Assembly (NCBI GenBank): GCA_910591455.2
Contig: OU342807.1
Span: forward strand, 16,670,594-16,734,593
Source of the DNA: Pholis gunnellus
Taxonomy: Eukaryota > Chordata > Actinopteri > Perciformes > Pholidae
Reading direction: 5' to 3'
Length of the DNA: 64,000 nucleotides
Position numbers and translations under genes: made by a program. Below, in pieces: positions 12,125 to 24,899 of the stretch. Position 1 is the stretch's first letter. Every line of letters starts with the position of its first letter. The notes under the pieces are model-generated. The model saw only the letters and a program-made list of their open reading frames with translations, was not told the origin of the DNA and did no database searches.

Positions 12125-12131
12125 TTATATA
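12125..12131 (-). promoter_or_regulatory. TATA box of keratin B
   Basis: TATATAA on the minus strand lies 87 bases upstream of the ATG at 12038. Farther upstream a CCACACCC box (near 12240) could bind KLF factors. The spacing suggests a 5' UTR of roughly 60 bases. Confidence 0.65.
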
Positions 12132-12169
12132 GCTGCCTCACGCAGCAAAGTGGGAAGGGCTAGGAGAGG

Positions 12170-12880
12170 TAGATGAAAAGGAAGAATGTGGCTGATGGGC
12201 AACCCCCCTACTCCTCTTTGCATCATCCTTATCAGCACGGGTGTGGTAATCAGCGGGTAGGGGTTCGTCTGCCTTTTTTTCAGGTCAAACCTGTGGTTCC
12301 ACATTTCGTTTCTCGAAGAAAGGGCATTCCTTGAATACTACTTTGTTCCTTTTTTTTCTTCTAATCTCGTACCTTTGGCAGTTTGTAATTGCAGCCTTCC
12401 TTGTCAGGTAGCTTGAAAGCAGGTTTAGCTGCACAGACATACTTTCAAATAATTTATTCTTAGAGAACAATAAGCTATGGTTAACTATCTTGTAAAATAT
12501 TCACTCATAGCAGTGACAGAAGTGGCACATGCCAGCGACAATTTCACCTCAGTGAAACTTGGGCCCAAAGGTTGAGGGCAAGGCAGTTCTAAGGTTGTCA
12601 GTTATTTTTGTGTCCAAGACTTACAAGAAGCCACTTACATTAGGAAAGATAAAGGAAAGGTAGCAGGACACACAGTAATGTATCCATATGTGTCGAAACA
12701 TATCAGATAAACATATTAATCATACAGTGAACAAAAACTGAGCCAAGATCATGTTATGAATGAATAATTCGTTTTTTTTTACTTGCGTTTAGTATTTCAG
12801 GCAATACTCGTGTAGACGTGAGGTTGATGCCCAAACAAAAGGCATGGGTACTTTGGTGCAACAGTATGCGAGTTGAGCCG
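12170..12880. other. Upstream region of keratin B
   Basis: No coding sequence is recognised. The region holds the distal promoter of keratin B (CACCC-like and GATA-like motifs at 12220-12260) and then ordinary AT-rich DNA up to the long CA tract. Confidence 0.4.
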
Positions 12881-12881
12881 T

Positions 12882-13020
<139 letters not shown>

Positions 13021-13094
13021 CCTATGAACACACACGCACACGACCAAACTCATTTTCACCTTGCAGAGATAATAATAAATAATAGTCTTGAGGT

Positions 13095-13565
13095 TGAAAG
13101 TAATTCTGTACATTTACTCAAGTACGGTACTTGTGGTTTACTCAAGTATTTCTATTTCTGCCACCTCATACTTGTAATTCACTACATTTCAGAGGTAAAT
13201 ATCATACTTTTTACTCCAATTCATTTGTTTGATAATTTAAGTTCCTTTGCTGATTAAGATTATACACAATATACAAAACATAAATCAACTAATATATTAG
13301 TATCATTAGTATATGTTAAACTATCCATCAGTATATACATTTGTTTAAATTAGCTCACCTTTACCAGCTGCAACATTAAAGCGGTGTACACAGTAATGCA
13401 TTTGTCATTTGAATCCAGTGATATTTATGATTCTGAAAATGAGGCATTCTGCATAATGAGTACTTTTACTTTTTGTACTTTAAATATAGTTTCATGCTGA
13501 TACTTTTGTGCTTTTACTTAGATGACATTTTGATTGCAGGACCTTTACTACTTCTACTTTTAATT
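13095..13565 (+). mobile_element. Interspersed fish repeat ('ACTCAAGTAC' family), near full length
   Basis: Recognisable order of motifs: CATTTACTCAAGTACGGTAC, CTCAAGTATTTC, CACTACATTTCAGAGG, ACTTTTTACTCC, CAACATTAAAG, GGCATTCTGCATAATGAGTA, GATACTTTTGTGCTTTTACT and GCAGGACCTTTACTACTTCT. These are diagnostic of a very common acanthomorph non-autonomous repeat (established from general knowledge of these genomes, not from a search). Decayed relatives appear at 42540-42960 and 53990-54380. Confidence 0.7.
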
Positions 13566-14902
13566 AACAAAAAGTTCTGAAGAAGACTGAATAAATACAA
13601 CAGACAATGTAGTTTTCTTTAGATTTTACTGTAGGACAAGCCTGACCAGTTACTGATAAGCTAAACTTGTTTCTCTGGTGAAGCTTTACTCCCCACCATC
13701 ACAGGCCTTCATTACGTCTATTGTAACATTTGGAAATGTTGCAAACAACCATCTGTATCGATGACAACCAACCTAAAAAATGTACCAGCTAGTTTTATTG
13801 GTTTATAATTATCACAGCAGCCTAGACATAACAGACATACCCATACCAGTTGAAAATGATCACCTTGTTGTTTTTCTAGTTATCTGTCATCAACAGAGCC
13901 ATGCTGCATGACTGCCTTGCTGTTGCACACATCTTCAGTCAGCAGTCACACTGATAAGCAGGGTGAGGCCTGAAAAGGTGATGACTGATGGTTTGATTGC
14001 ATCCGATGACAGTCGGTGTGTTAAAACATTGTACATTGTTGAAAATAGTATTAGAGGCACATTTTACTTCAGTTACATGTCAGGTACTATAATGATTAAT
14101 GTGGGATGATGCCTGTTCCAAGTCAGGCAGACATTTTGACTTGTCATAGCAGGTGTAATAATCCACAATGGCTCCGTGCCAGTTCAGTGTCTAGGTTAGA
14201 CAGCATGCATGATACCATGGATTAATCACATTCAATCACAATTATCTTGTAATACTAAGCATTGACTCGTGTCGACAAAAGTTATTTTCCACCCAAAGCT
14301 AAATCTGATTTTATATTAACAACTATTGCATTAATAATCTAAGCAATGTGTTGTTGTTTTTTTACAATAGAATCTATTTTTCATGTTGATTCTTTTGACT
14401 TTTAAAATGTTTTACAGCTTCAACTCTCCGTTCTCAGAAGCCATGCCGGATTAACAGCCTTTCAGTGCTGCAGTGGACATGATTGGCTTGTAAAACAACT
14501 TTCTCAATGTCACCTTAATCCTTTTAAACATTTTTCCTCCAATCGTTGAAGAAAATATCTTTTGTTCTTTCTGACACTGGAGACAAAGAAATGTTGCTCT
14601 GCCTGCCTTTTCTGTGTCACACCGACATCCTAAAGGTCTTACTACAAATTCTTTCTTTCAGATAATCAACGTTGATGGTGCGTTTGCGTTGGTTAGAGGC
14701 AGTTTGAGGGGCAGCAACACTCCTCGATGTGCTCATGCTTGTGCAAACTGGGTTTTTTTTAATGTGCTAACATTTTTTGTTGACTTCATAGAAGTGACCT
14801 TGTAGTGAAAGAGTCGGTTGAGATATCAAATACTATAAATGTTCAGGACAGAAACACAAAATGACAGAGTAGCAGTATTCACTCTGCTGTTCGTGTTGTT
14901 TC

Positions 14903-14908
<6 letters not shown>

Positions 14909-14947
<39 letters not shown>
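14909..14947. repeat. (AG)n microsatellite
   Basis: A pure AG repeat of about 19 units, preceded by a pyrimidine-rich stretch (TGTTGTTTCTTTTTC). Confidence 0.97.
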
Positions 14948-14950
<3 letters not shown>

Positions 14951-16321
14951 TAATCTCAGATTAATCCCAGGAAAGAGACATTGCTCTGATCACTGGAACC
15001 AATCCTGAAGCAGCAACCCACCACCTCCCATCAGCTCTCCACACCCACTTTGGGCAGAGAGATCAAAGTGGACACAACATCATGTGATACTAAGAATGTA
15101 TTGTCTTTCTCTTTCTGCTCACTCCCATCAGTCCAGATTCCTTCAGCCCTTCACACGGACACGGAGTGTTTTTGCTGTCATGCGTGTTCATAGATGTGTG
15201 AATGCGTCGACAACCCTTGTGGGAACGTTCAGTTAAACTTTTTATGACTTACTGACATTTCAACACATTCTGTCATTACCATACTATTACTGCATTCATG
15301 AATCATACAGTTGTCATTGGAAACAACAGTGTTGTGTTTTGAGTCTCATATTTGTCTTTACCCTCGGCTTGTATACTCTGTGACCATCTGATGATATAAA
15401 AAAATGTTGGTACGCTTTGCTGTGGTTGGTACGCCAGCAGTTTTAGCTCTCACTTTTCACAACTCCATTTGGTGTGGCGCGTTAATTTACTGGTGATTCC
15501 TGCTCGGAATATGTGCTCCATCTCCGAGGCAAATGTTTTTTCACTAGATGGTGCACTTTAGCTGTGCTTCTCACCGCTACAGCTCAGACATCTGTTGTGT
15601 AAGGGTGCGGCTCTGTGATAATCTGTTTCAGACAGTGAACTGAGAGACTCATCAACCCCTGAAGACCTTATTGCGTTATCTTTTTCTCTTGTCTGACCGA
15701 TGACCTTTTTTGTAAGTTTCATTGTTCTATCTTGCAGTTTATTACACCATACTATGATACCTTTCTTTAGCTCATACACCTTTATCACTGCATCAGTACT
15801 GGACTTATCAATTTCCAGTAAAAGCAGCAGTTTCCGCATAAAGTAGAAAGAACAATCTTTTTTTATATATTTCTTCAAAGTTTAGGTCCTAATGGAATGA
15901 ACCAGGGCAGGTCTGTTGACACAACAGACTTCTGTTTACCCAAGCTGCAGTGGTCTATGCACAGCTGATCATTCAATGTGCAGGTGAATGTTTAACTTTG
16001 TCTGCAGTAACTGGTCCCACATAGATGGGAGGAACACACCAAACTCTCTACATGTATCTCTCACACACACCCACATGTAATCCGACCTCAGCACATATCA
16101 CTGCGGATGTTCAGTCCAGGACCTTTGTCAGAAATGTTGCATGCTGGGATGGGATTGCACAGTGCATGCTGAATCAGTGAGCAGGATTTGGTAATGCCTG
16201 TGGAGGGGTGTGGTACATCGAGTGGAGGCTCCAGGGGCCGCATTGCTCCATTACAGACTCACATCTGTGACTCCTAGTTACTAACTCAGCACAGAGCTGT
16301 TCTTGCTGCCATTTGTGCACG

Positions 16322-16380
16322 TTTATATCTATATAATATATATCTATATATATCTATATATATATATATAGATATATATC
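16322..16380. repeat. (TA)n/TATATCTA palindromic tract
   Basis: Alternating TA with spaced TCTATATA units that read as an imperfect palindrome; likely cruciform-prone low-complexity DNA. Confidence 0.9.
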
Positions 16381-19197
16381 ACCATTATGTCTGTTTCTCT
16401 GTAAGCGGGACATTTCAAAAGATTCCGAATAGATTTTTACATCAGGCATGAAGGAACTGATTAACACTTCAAACAGGGTGAAAATGGCTTCTCAGTTAAG
16501 GTCAAATAACTTTGTAACTGAGTCACAGAACACAGAGAGAGATACACCTTGAATATTGGCTCAGGCAAATACACAAGGTCCCAGAGGTCAGTCCTGGTTA
16601 ACTGCTGTGCCCATTTTTCCATAATGTGGTGCAATGGGCTGCACAGTGGTAACTGCACAAATACAGTGCTGTTCATTTGTTTTCCACAAAAAAAGATTCA
16701 AGAAGTCTCTCCAGGGGAAATTAGAATATTGATTAATTTCTTTTCTTTAACTTTTAGATTGTATCATTACATTTTATACCTATATGTACAGTGGTGCTTT
16801 GAGCTAAATGCTAGCGTCAGCATGCTAACATGATGCAGGTACAATGTTTACCATATTCATTACCTTAATACATAGTACAGCTGAGGCTGATGTGGATTCC
16901 ATCAGTTTTGCTGTGTTTGGTCATAAACCAAAATATTGGACAGATTGCACCTTTTTAATTTCTACCGCTTGAGTGCAGATGTTTAGGGGGAAACAAATAC
17001 ATTGCAGTTATTTTTAGAGGTGGAGCACCTAACTCAGATTCAGTGCAGAAGAAGCAAACCTGTTTCCTCCTATGTTGTAATAAGTACCTGAGATTAACAA
17101 AACATTGCACAAGCATAACTCACATTATGTTCTATCTACATTGATAAGAATGTGTCCTTTAGGTGACAATTCAACAGCTGCATATTGTTGTTGGGAGTAG
17201 GACCGCACAACCTCATTGTGCTATAACAAAGAACAAAGGTGCCCTAGTTTGTCAAGTTGACATATGTGCCAGGTTTTCAAAAAGGAAGTGGCCTGTTTGT
17301 GAAAGATATGGGAACGACAGCAAACTCTCATTCCCACTGCACGATGTAACTGATGCGAGGACACTCTACTCATCCGCGCTTAGGTGCAGGAATCCAAACC
17401 ATCCGGACTTCAAGACAAAAGACGAGATGAGAAGTGACACATACACTCCGCCATCCTCGTAGTTGCTATGCTGCAAACAAAGAGTGGATCATCTCAATAT
17501 TGTTGTGAGACTATGGTAACTTAAAGGTGATGTGCTTAAGTTGAAAACAGTAGACTCTCTTTGTCTTTGCATTGAATAGAAACCGTCTCTCTATTCTTTA
17601 CGGCTTAAAGAAGGAAACTTAGTTCAGAACATCATGGATGAAGTATTTATTGCTGAAGGTAACCTCCCTGTTACAGTTCAGTCTGAGTCTACTTCACCAA
17701 ACTTCAGTGCCACAATAAATGGTGACTTGGTACAGATTTATAATATATAGACACTTGACATTTGCTACATACCTTGTTAATACAGTAGAGTGAACTGTAA
17801 TTGTTACATTACAACATGACATACACATCACACAAGAATGAAGAAGCTGCACCATGAAAGGAAAAATCAATGCAAACGGTGTCTGGAAATAGATTGCCCC
17901 GTCTCCCTTGCTAAAGTTCAAATTGTATTTTACTGAGGAATCTTATCTTCAGTTTTACTCAATCAGTTTGAGTAAGCAGTAGGATTGGAGTAGTGGGTGG
18001 AGTAGTATTTGTACTGACTGGGTCATAATGGATAAAAAACACAAAGGGCAAGAGTAGACAATCTAAGATTTACACAAAGTTAGAAGAAAAGCTCTCGTAT
18101 TATAGGATTCTACGGTCTAAATCAGTGGTTTGATATTAGATCATGTGTGTTTATTGTAAGCCTCACTGTTACTGGAAGTTGTGCAGGCCCTTTGAGTAAA
18201 TATTCAGTATCACAGACTTTGTTCTCTAACCTGCCGAGAACCTAAAAATTAACTTAATCTGGGTTTGAGGATCACATGAGAAGCTGTAAACACAGCCATT
18301 GCATGTCTTACTCATTCACCATAGTAATTACAATATAACCGAAAAATGGTTGCATTGATACTAAAATACATGAAAAGGACAAAGTGGTAGAGTTTCTTGA
18401 AAGATTGTAGAGGGGATTTCAGTCAACCATGTGCATGAATCATGAAGTTGTTTTTTAGTGAAGACACCCATATGGTCTCCAGCCCATGAGAGCATGAACT
18501 CATGTTTTGCTCATCTGTCTTCGTCCTGCTGTACACAAAGCTGCATTTCAGAAGACAACCCAACCAGCAAGGTGTTTGCCTGCACCTGCCTGTTTCTCAA
18601 CACATGTGCCACGATTGCCACTTGTTAAACTGAAAGAAGGTTTCAGCACAAACATGTTACATAGAACTGTTAATCAATTTACTAAGCATGTTGTCGACTA
18701 CAAGCCGTAAACTCACCTGGATGTAAACATTGCACGTGTCTCCACAGTCTTTGCCACTTTCTCCACCCATGAGACAGCTGCAGCACCTTCCATGGTTTCG
18801 TGTATTTATCCCCACTGATCTCCTAGAGGGAGTTTTTTTCCCCTCCTTGTTCTCAGTGAGGGTCTTAGTTTGGATGAGTCATTTTTCTCTCTGTTTTCAT
18901 AATGTGGGTGCTGACAGGCCCACTGAGATCATACATAACAGTGAATAAGGTCTACACAAATAAACTTGATGTGACTTGGTTTAGCTCCTATAAGGCAAGA
19001 GAAACCTGGGATCCACATATTGAACATTTCGGTCTTTGACCCATATCCTTTAATAGAATTAAGTTCCCCAAACCACAAGAGGCTTCTACAATGATTTATT
19101 TCATGTTATAAATGTCTTCCCTTAAAAAAGACATTTGGCGCAGCAAACTATGTACAGAAGTCTAGACTTTGAACTTTGATTTGTGTGAATCACTTAC

Positions 19198-19610
19198 AGT
19201 AAGGGAATAGTTTGACACTATGCCCACACGATAACATGCTGGAAGATGAGAACATTGATATCACTCTCACGAGTGTACATTGAACATGAAGCTATAGAGC
19301 CGGTTAGCTTAGCTAAGCTTAGCTCAAGGAGTGGAAAAGGTCTTGGCCAGGCACAATTACATTCAGTTCTCTGCTGGTTTCCTGGCAAGTTCACAGTAAC
19401 GACCTGAACTCCAGGGCCTCTACAACTACTTTACTATTTGATTGTTTTTATACTTACATTTTTGTGCGCATAGAACAAACTATGTAGATAAAACGTGTTA
19501 ATTAGAACTGAACTTTAGAGGTGTTGTTTGGTGGATTCTTTTGACAGAGCCAGGTTAGCCGCTTTCCTCTGATCCAGTCTTCGTGCTAAGCATCTCCGAC
19601 TCTAGTTCAG
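19198..19610 (+). mobile_element. Interspersed fish repeat, second copy
   Basis: Begins with AGGGAATAGTTTGACACTAT, continues with AGATGAGAACATTGATATCACTCTCA, ATGAAGCTATAGAGCCGGTTAGCTTAGCTAAGCTTAGC, and ends near GACAGAGCCAGGTTAGCCGC. The same order occurs at 26876-27030 (GGAATAGTTTGACACTTTGG ... ATGAAGCTATTAGTAGCCAG ... GGCTTAGCTTAGC) and partly at 9433-9620. Family name not assigned. Confidence 0.65.
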
Positions 19611-20383
19611 TTTTGGGAGACTCGCCTGACCGCTACCATCTGCAACATGTGTAAAAACAACATTGTCAGACTGACAGCATAATAGTGGTCAAATGCTATA
19701 TCTGTGTATCTGTGTATCTTAAGTATCTGCGATCTTGATTCCCATTTCTTTAGGTAGATTATAGGCGTTTGGGGAACAATCAGGGACTGAGAGGGACTAC
19801 CCACCTGAGAGCTGTTGACTACATACCTTCAGTGTTCTCACCACCAATAGGAATGCTGAAGTGACGTAAACCGTTCAGCGCAGCTTGCACATGTCTTAAA
19901 ACAGAAAAAAAGTACTTTTTGCAATTTTTGTTTGAAGCTGCAGTCGTCTTCGGCTCTGTGAATGTGCTTTAAGCATCTGGTTTAGCCTTTATGCAGCTTA
20001 CTAAGCAGGGGCTCAAACAGGTTTTTGAAAAAATGGTGGTTGCCGGTGCTGCGTTGGCTCATGCGTTCGAACAATCTCTGTACACTCATGGATATTTTTG
20101 TGCTGGGAGAGAACCTTGATTGTTCCTAGTTCTTTGACAGTTCCTAGACAAAAGGAGGGTTCTTAGAACGAAGCTTTTAGAACTATGAAAAAGTTCCTCC
20201 AGTCAGAAAATGCCTTACGTAATGCAGAGTAGAGTATACACACAGTTCATAAGAGGCATGATTCACTTCTGCCTGTGAGGGGTGAGGGGTGACCCCATGT
20301 GCCTCCCTCACATCCCCCCAGCTGACACCAGATGTTACGCTACAAGAGCAAGGAAATTAGCCAGAGCCCAACTCTGAGATGAG

Positions 20384-20384
<1 letters not shown>

Positions 20385-20447
<63 letters not shown>

Positions 20448-20569
20448 CATGCAAACTCAGCCAGCCACACATTTGCCCACACACACGAACACAGAATCCT
20501 TTGAGACTCTCTGTCTCATCCCTCCCGCAGCCCTTGACAGAGGCCAAAATAAACAAAATGTACTTCGTG

Positions 20570-20651
<82 letters not shown>
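20385..20651. repeat. Two (CA)n microsatellites
   Basis: CA tracts at 20385-20445 and 20574-20651, separated by 128 bases of ordinary sequence that itself carries several CACACA motifs. Confidence 0.97.
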
Positions 20652-20653
<2 letters not shown>

Positions 20654-21520
20654 ATACAGGACTGAGGAGGGATGTTGTGTGTGATATGGTGAACAATGGA
20701 GTCCGACGAATTCCCTTAAATGGGTTAGACTGAAAACTGAAAATATGGAAAACAACCCTGGTTTGTGGTTCAAGGCTACACAATCTTCATGCTGCTGTCG
20801 ATGACTAACAACTTAAGTAATTACAGGCTCATTGTATCTGGTTGACCGCAATGCCATTCAGATAAAATTAGCATTTAATGAAATATCAAAGTATTCTATC
20901 TCTTACAATTCTCTTTTGCATCTAAAAGAGTAACTGTTTAAACAATCTAATTGTTCACACAGTAACAGCATGTTGCTATAAATGATTAATTACTGCAAAT
21001 TATCATATTGCAAACAAGTGATTCCTAAAATAAATCTAGTCTCATGACTGAGAGAGTAAATGTTTCATTAGGATCACCCCGACTGTAACCCAGCCTTATC
21101 ATCATGGGTCACTGGTGAAAAATATTATTTACATACAGCTTATATAAATGTTGACTCATGGTGGGACACTAGAACAATAATACGCCTTTTCTATTTGCAT
21201 GGAGATACAAATACTGTTGAAATCCAGACTAGACTAGGCTGCAGGTACATATGAAAGCGAATGCAAGTCACACTAATCGCACAATAATGAACACGCTCAG
21301 AGATATCCCCACGTACCAACCGAGCATCACACACAAACGCAGAAACACACACACTGACACACACATTCCATAACAGTTTCCTCACAGGAGTGGAAAGAAA
21401 CCGAACCCTGGTCCTTAAAGGAAAACAAATGAAGGTTCTGCCAAGCCCCTGGCTGAACTGTAAAGGAAAACTCCCTCCTACCCTCTCCACTTCCCTCCTC
21501 CCAGCCAGACCCGCCCCCTG
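20652..21520. other. Upstream region of keratin C
   Basis: AT-rich sequence up to about 21300, then a more GC-rich proximal part with CTCC and CCGCCCCC boxes (GC box at 21511-21519). No gene is recognised. The proximal part is the presumed promoter of keratin C. Confidence 0.45.
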
Positions 21521-21529
21521 GTCCAGCAC

Positions 21530-21536
21530 TATATCA
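21530..21536 (+). promoter_or_regulatory. TATA-like element of keratin C
   Basis: TATATCA lies about 105 bases upstream of the ATG at 21641 and just downstream of a GC box (CCGCCCCC). It is a weaker match than those of keratins A and B. Confidence 0.5.
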
Positions 21537-21640
21537 AGAGTCTTCCTCCCTTCATCAAACTCCAGTCCTGCTACAGTCTACAGCTGTATAACGGTCCTCT
21601 CTCTTCGTGTTCTCTCTTGACCAGCAGACAGTCATCCATC

Positions 21641-24468
21641 ATGTATTACAACGCAAGCATCAGCGGTGGTCCCCAAATGATCACCAGGCAGAGCCGCAGC
21701 TACACATCAAGTGCTGCTCCCCACAAGGCTCACAGTGTGTCAGGATTCAGCTTCAGAGGAAACCCACGTATCTCCTCTTCCAGCGTGCGCACCGTCTCCT
21801 CCGGGTATGGCGGCGGCATGGGTGGCGGCATGGGTGGCGGCATGGGAGGCATGGGAGGCATGGGTGGCGGGTTCGAACTGTCCAACGCACTGGACCAGAG
21901 CTCCGTGCACCTGAACGAGAAGGCCACCATGCAGAACCTGAATGACCGTCTGGCCAGCTACCTGGACAAGGTCCGCTCTCTGGAGATGGCCAACTCCAAG
22001 CTGGAGGTGCAGATCAAAGAGTACTACGAGCAGAAGGGGCCTGCAGCAGAGAGGGACTACAGCAACTACTGGGCCATCATCAATGACCTGAAGGACAAGG
22101 TATAGTGTGTGCCTGCCTCAGCAGCTTAAAAGTCAAATATTTGCTGTGCTGTTAATGATTATCAAGGGAGCGTTTTAAAAGGGTTAAGTAAAGTCAAGTG
22201 TGTCGGCAATATGCATGGCAATGTGACTCAATGTTGTAGTTGTGGGACATCACAAGGTGATGTAGCTGAGAAGCACTGCATGGGAAGTTAACGGATATAT
22301 TAGTGTAATTCATAGCAAACCAGTCTATGTTGCTGTATGTAACTGCACAATTAACTATTCATTTGAGACTTTTGAACTTTGACATCTCCCATTGTTCTTC
22401 TTCTCCAAAGATTGCTAACGCCACCATCGGCAATGCCAGCATCCTGCTCCAGATTGACAACTCCAAACTGGCTGCTGATGACTTCAGAACCAAGTAAGCA
22501 GGAATCTTCATACGACCGAGGCCCTATCTTCATCATGTTAATGTCACAACAAGAGGGCTTCAGGGTTATAGTCGTCTCATATCTTTGTTATCTACTCTCA
22601 AAAACTAATCAGATTCGAGCATGAGCTGATGATGCGCCAGTCAGTTGAGGCTGACATCGCAAACCTGCGGCGTCTGCTGGACCAGACCACCCTGACAAAG
22701 GCTGACCTGGAGATGCAGATCGAGAGCCTGCAGGATGAGCTGGCCTACCTCAAGAAGAATCACGCAGAGGTGACTTAAGCACATCCGCTAGCTACAATGA
22801 TCAATGCTCACGATGAGAGCAGGAGCGTGCTTCATCACACCTGTATCAGGACTGTTTGAAATGCTGCAAATTGATCTTAATGCTTTTTATCCTTCTGTTT
22901 TGTTTAGGAGCTGGCAGCGATGCGCTCTCAGCTCACTGGCACAGTCAACGTGGAGGTGGATGCCGCACCCCAGGTAGACCTCAACAAAGTCCTGGACGAT
23001 ATCCGCGCCCAGTACGAATCCATCACTGACAAACATCGTCGCGACCAGGAGAGCTGGTTTAATGAGAAGGTGAAGAGACTTTTCCATAAACAATCATATC
23101 CCACACGTTGCAAATGACTGGGTTTACTCCCTCAAAAGTCTAACCTGTAATTAAACATAATGATCTGTGAAACTAAGATGAGTAATCACCAAGACTTCTT
23201 CTTCACAATTTTGTCTTTTTTTTTTTCTTGCTCTAGTCGGCAACAATTTCCAAGGAGGTGGCCAGCAGCACAGAGACAATCCAGACGTCCAAGACAGAGA
23301 TCAATGACCTGCGGCGCACACTGCAGGGCCTGGAGATTGAGCTGCAGTCTCAGCTCAGTATGGTGAGAACACCCCCCCCCCCCCCCCCCCCCCCTCCCCC
23401 CAAAGAATGTGTTCATGTCCCACTGATCTTGCCTTATATGAGCACAATTCCCGGATCGCTGTCTTGTCTGTGGAAATGTAGAAACAGACAGTGACAGAGG
23501 GTAAGAGAGCAGAAGGGAGAGGAACAGAAAGAGGCTTTATTGAAAGAACGAAGGGAGGGAGAGAAAGATAAGAGGGATGGGAGCTGTGGAGAAGTTGAGG
23601 GAAGGGCTCACTTTCTGGAAGACATAAAAGAGCTTGAAGAAAGCTGAAGGAATGCTGAACTGGATGACACAAAACTTCGTACTCCCATGGATTATCTGTG
23701 CCCAGCTGGAGTAGATAATGTAGCACTCCCTGCTAGAACAGCTCACTGCTCCTGTGGAACAGTGGAGAAGCAGCTACAAAACCTGGCACGTATGCCTCTG
23801 CTAATCATTCCCTCATGAAATAAGTGAGAATGCTTCACAAAGGATTTACTACAGTAAACTGGTTACTTTGCAACTATGAACATCCAACTATGTGTCTGAA
23901 TTTGTGTGCATGATATCACCTCCTTTTTTTCTTCGCTTCTGTTTACAGAAAGGGGGTCTGGAAAACACACTGGGAGAGACGGAGGCTCGTTACAGCGCCA
24001 TGCTTTCCGGCTTCCAGAACACAATCAACATGCTTGAAGCCGAACTAGGCAACGTGCGCTCCAGCATCGAGCAGCAGGGCCAGGACTACAAGATGCTGCT
24101 GGACATCAAGACCAGGCTGGAGCAGGAGATCTCGACGTACAGGAGCCTGCTGGAAACAGAGGAGTCCAGGTAGACACAGTAATACAGACGCATGGACTTA
24201 TGAGATCATTTAAACCAAAATGCACTAATTCATGTAGAAAATAATGCACCAATTCACTCATTGTTCTCCTCTACTTTTCTCTTCCCTCCAACCCATTCTA
24301 GACCTCATGGTAAGTGATGTATTTGCTTTAACAAGACATTACATAACAACAGTGAAGTCAGTGTAATACAAGCTTGAAGCTCTGCCGTCATGATTTTTTT
24401 TTTCCTTCTTTTTCACAGGAGGCTCAAAGACCACAACCACAACCACCACTGTGCGCAGCTCCAGCTAG
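21641..24468 (+). CDS. Type I keratin C, 8 coding exons
   Basis: Type I keratin. Exons: 21641-22099, 22411-22493, 22613-22769, 22908-23069, 23237-23362, 23949-24169, 24302-24309, 24419-24468; together 421 residues. The first ATG is at 21641 ([10 protein letters not shown]); an in-frame TTG at 21617 is not used as a start here. The head has an RISSSS stretch and a run of GGGM/GGM repeats (residues 57-77). The rod starts with [16 protein letters not shown] near residue 101; exons 2/3 encode [14 protein letters not shown], and the rod ends [13 protein letters not shown]. Exon 7 is a microexon of only 8 nt, with good acceptor (CATTCTAG) and donor (GTAAGT), which keeps the frame into a tail rich in Thr/Ser ([15 protein letters not shown], then TAG). 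Head and tail style resemble K13/K15/cyt1-like fish keratins; exact orthology not assigned. Confidence 0.95.
23372..23394 (+). repeat. Poly-C run just after keratin C exon 5 donor
   Basis: 23 consecutive C start nine bases after the exon 5/intron 5 boundary (donor GTGAGA), followed by TCCCCCC. Confidence 0.97.
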
Positions 24469-24508
24469 GAGGTCCAACTGGCAGGACGAGCTGTACTCAG
24501 AATCACAA

Positions 24509-24647
24509 ACACACACACACACACACACACACACAATAATAAAATCTATTACACGAGATGAGTGAAACTGTACTGAAAACAACTGAGACATGTTGAAAGT
24601 GAAGCCCGTGTTAAAGTCTACAACAATTGCAATTTGGAAGAAATCCC

Positions 24648-24700
<53 letters not shown>

Positions 24701-24721
24701 CTGACCTGTCTGAAAAATAAA
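24509..24721 (+). terminator. Keratin C 3' UTR with two poly(A) signals and two microsatellites
   Basis: AATAAA occurs at 24538-24543, just after an (AC) tract (24509-24535), and again at 24716-24721, after a (GT) tract (24650-24698). In a transcript that uses the distal site, the AC and GT tracts are complementary and could pair into a long hairpin. Which site is used cannot be told from sequence. Confidence 0.6.
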
Positions 24722-24876
24722 TCTGCTGGTGGAAACAAATTGTGTTTTTTCGTGACTTTACTGGTCTTTCAGAAACAGGCAACATCTTACTCAGCATCGC
24801 TCTGTTTGTGCGGTCGTCATGGCAACAGCATTACATTCGGGGAGGTGGGATGCGGAAATCTATGTTACGTAACGGT

Positions 24877-24899
24877 GGGGGGGGGGGGGGGGGGGGGGG
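24877..24899 (+). repeat. Poly-G run
   Basis: 23 consecutive G about 160 bases after the distal poly(A) signal of keratin C. Confidence 0.97.

Larger units (their letters stand above)
13566..19190. other. Gene-free stretch between keratins B and C, part 1
   Basis: No coding exon with splice sites or known similarity was found. Contents that I can name are a (GA)n tract at 14909-14947, an AT-rich palindromic tract at about 16322-16380, and otherwise unremarkable AT-rich DNA with short unsupported frames. Confidence 0.45.

Noticed and set aside
21617..21640. N-terminal extension of keratin C from an upstream in-frame position
   Set aside because: The codon at 21617 is TTG, not ATG; the first ATG in frame is 21641 and gives a typical head.
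21607..21945. Overlapping frame across keratin C exon 1 (similar shadows lie over keratin A and B exon 1 and over lbx1 exon 2)
   Set aside because: These are alternative-frame readings of GC-rich or repetitive coding exons; the keratin and homeobox frames are the real ones.
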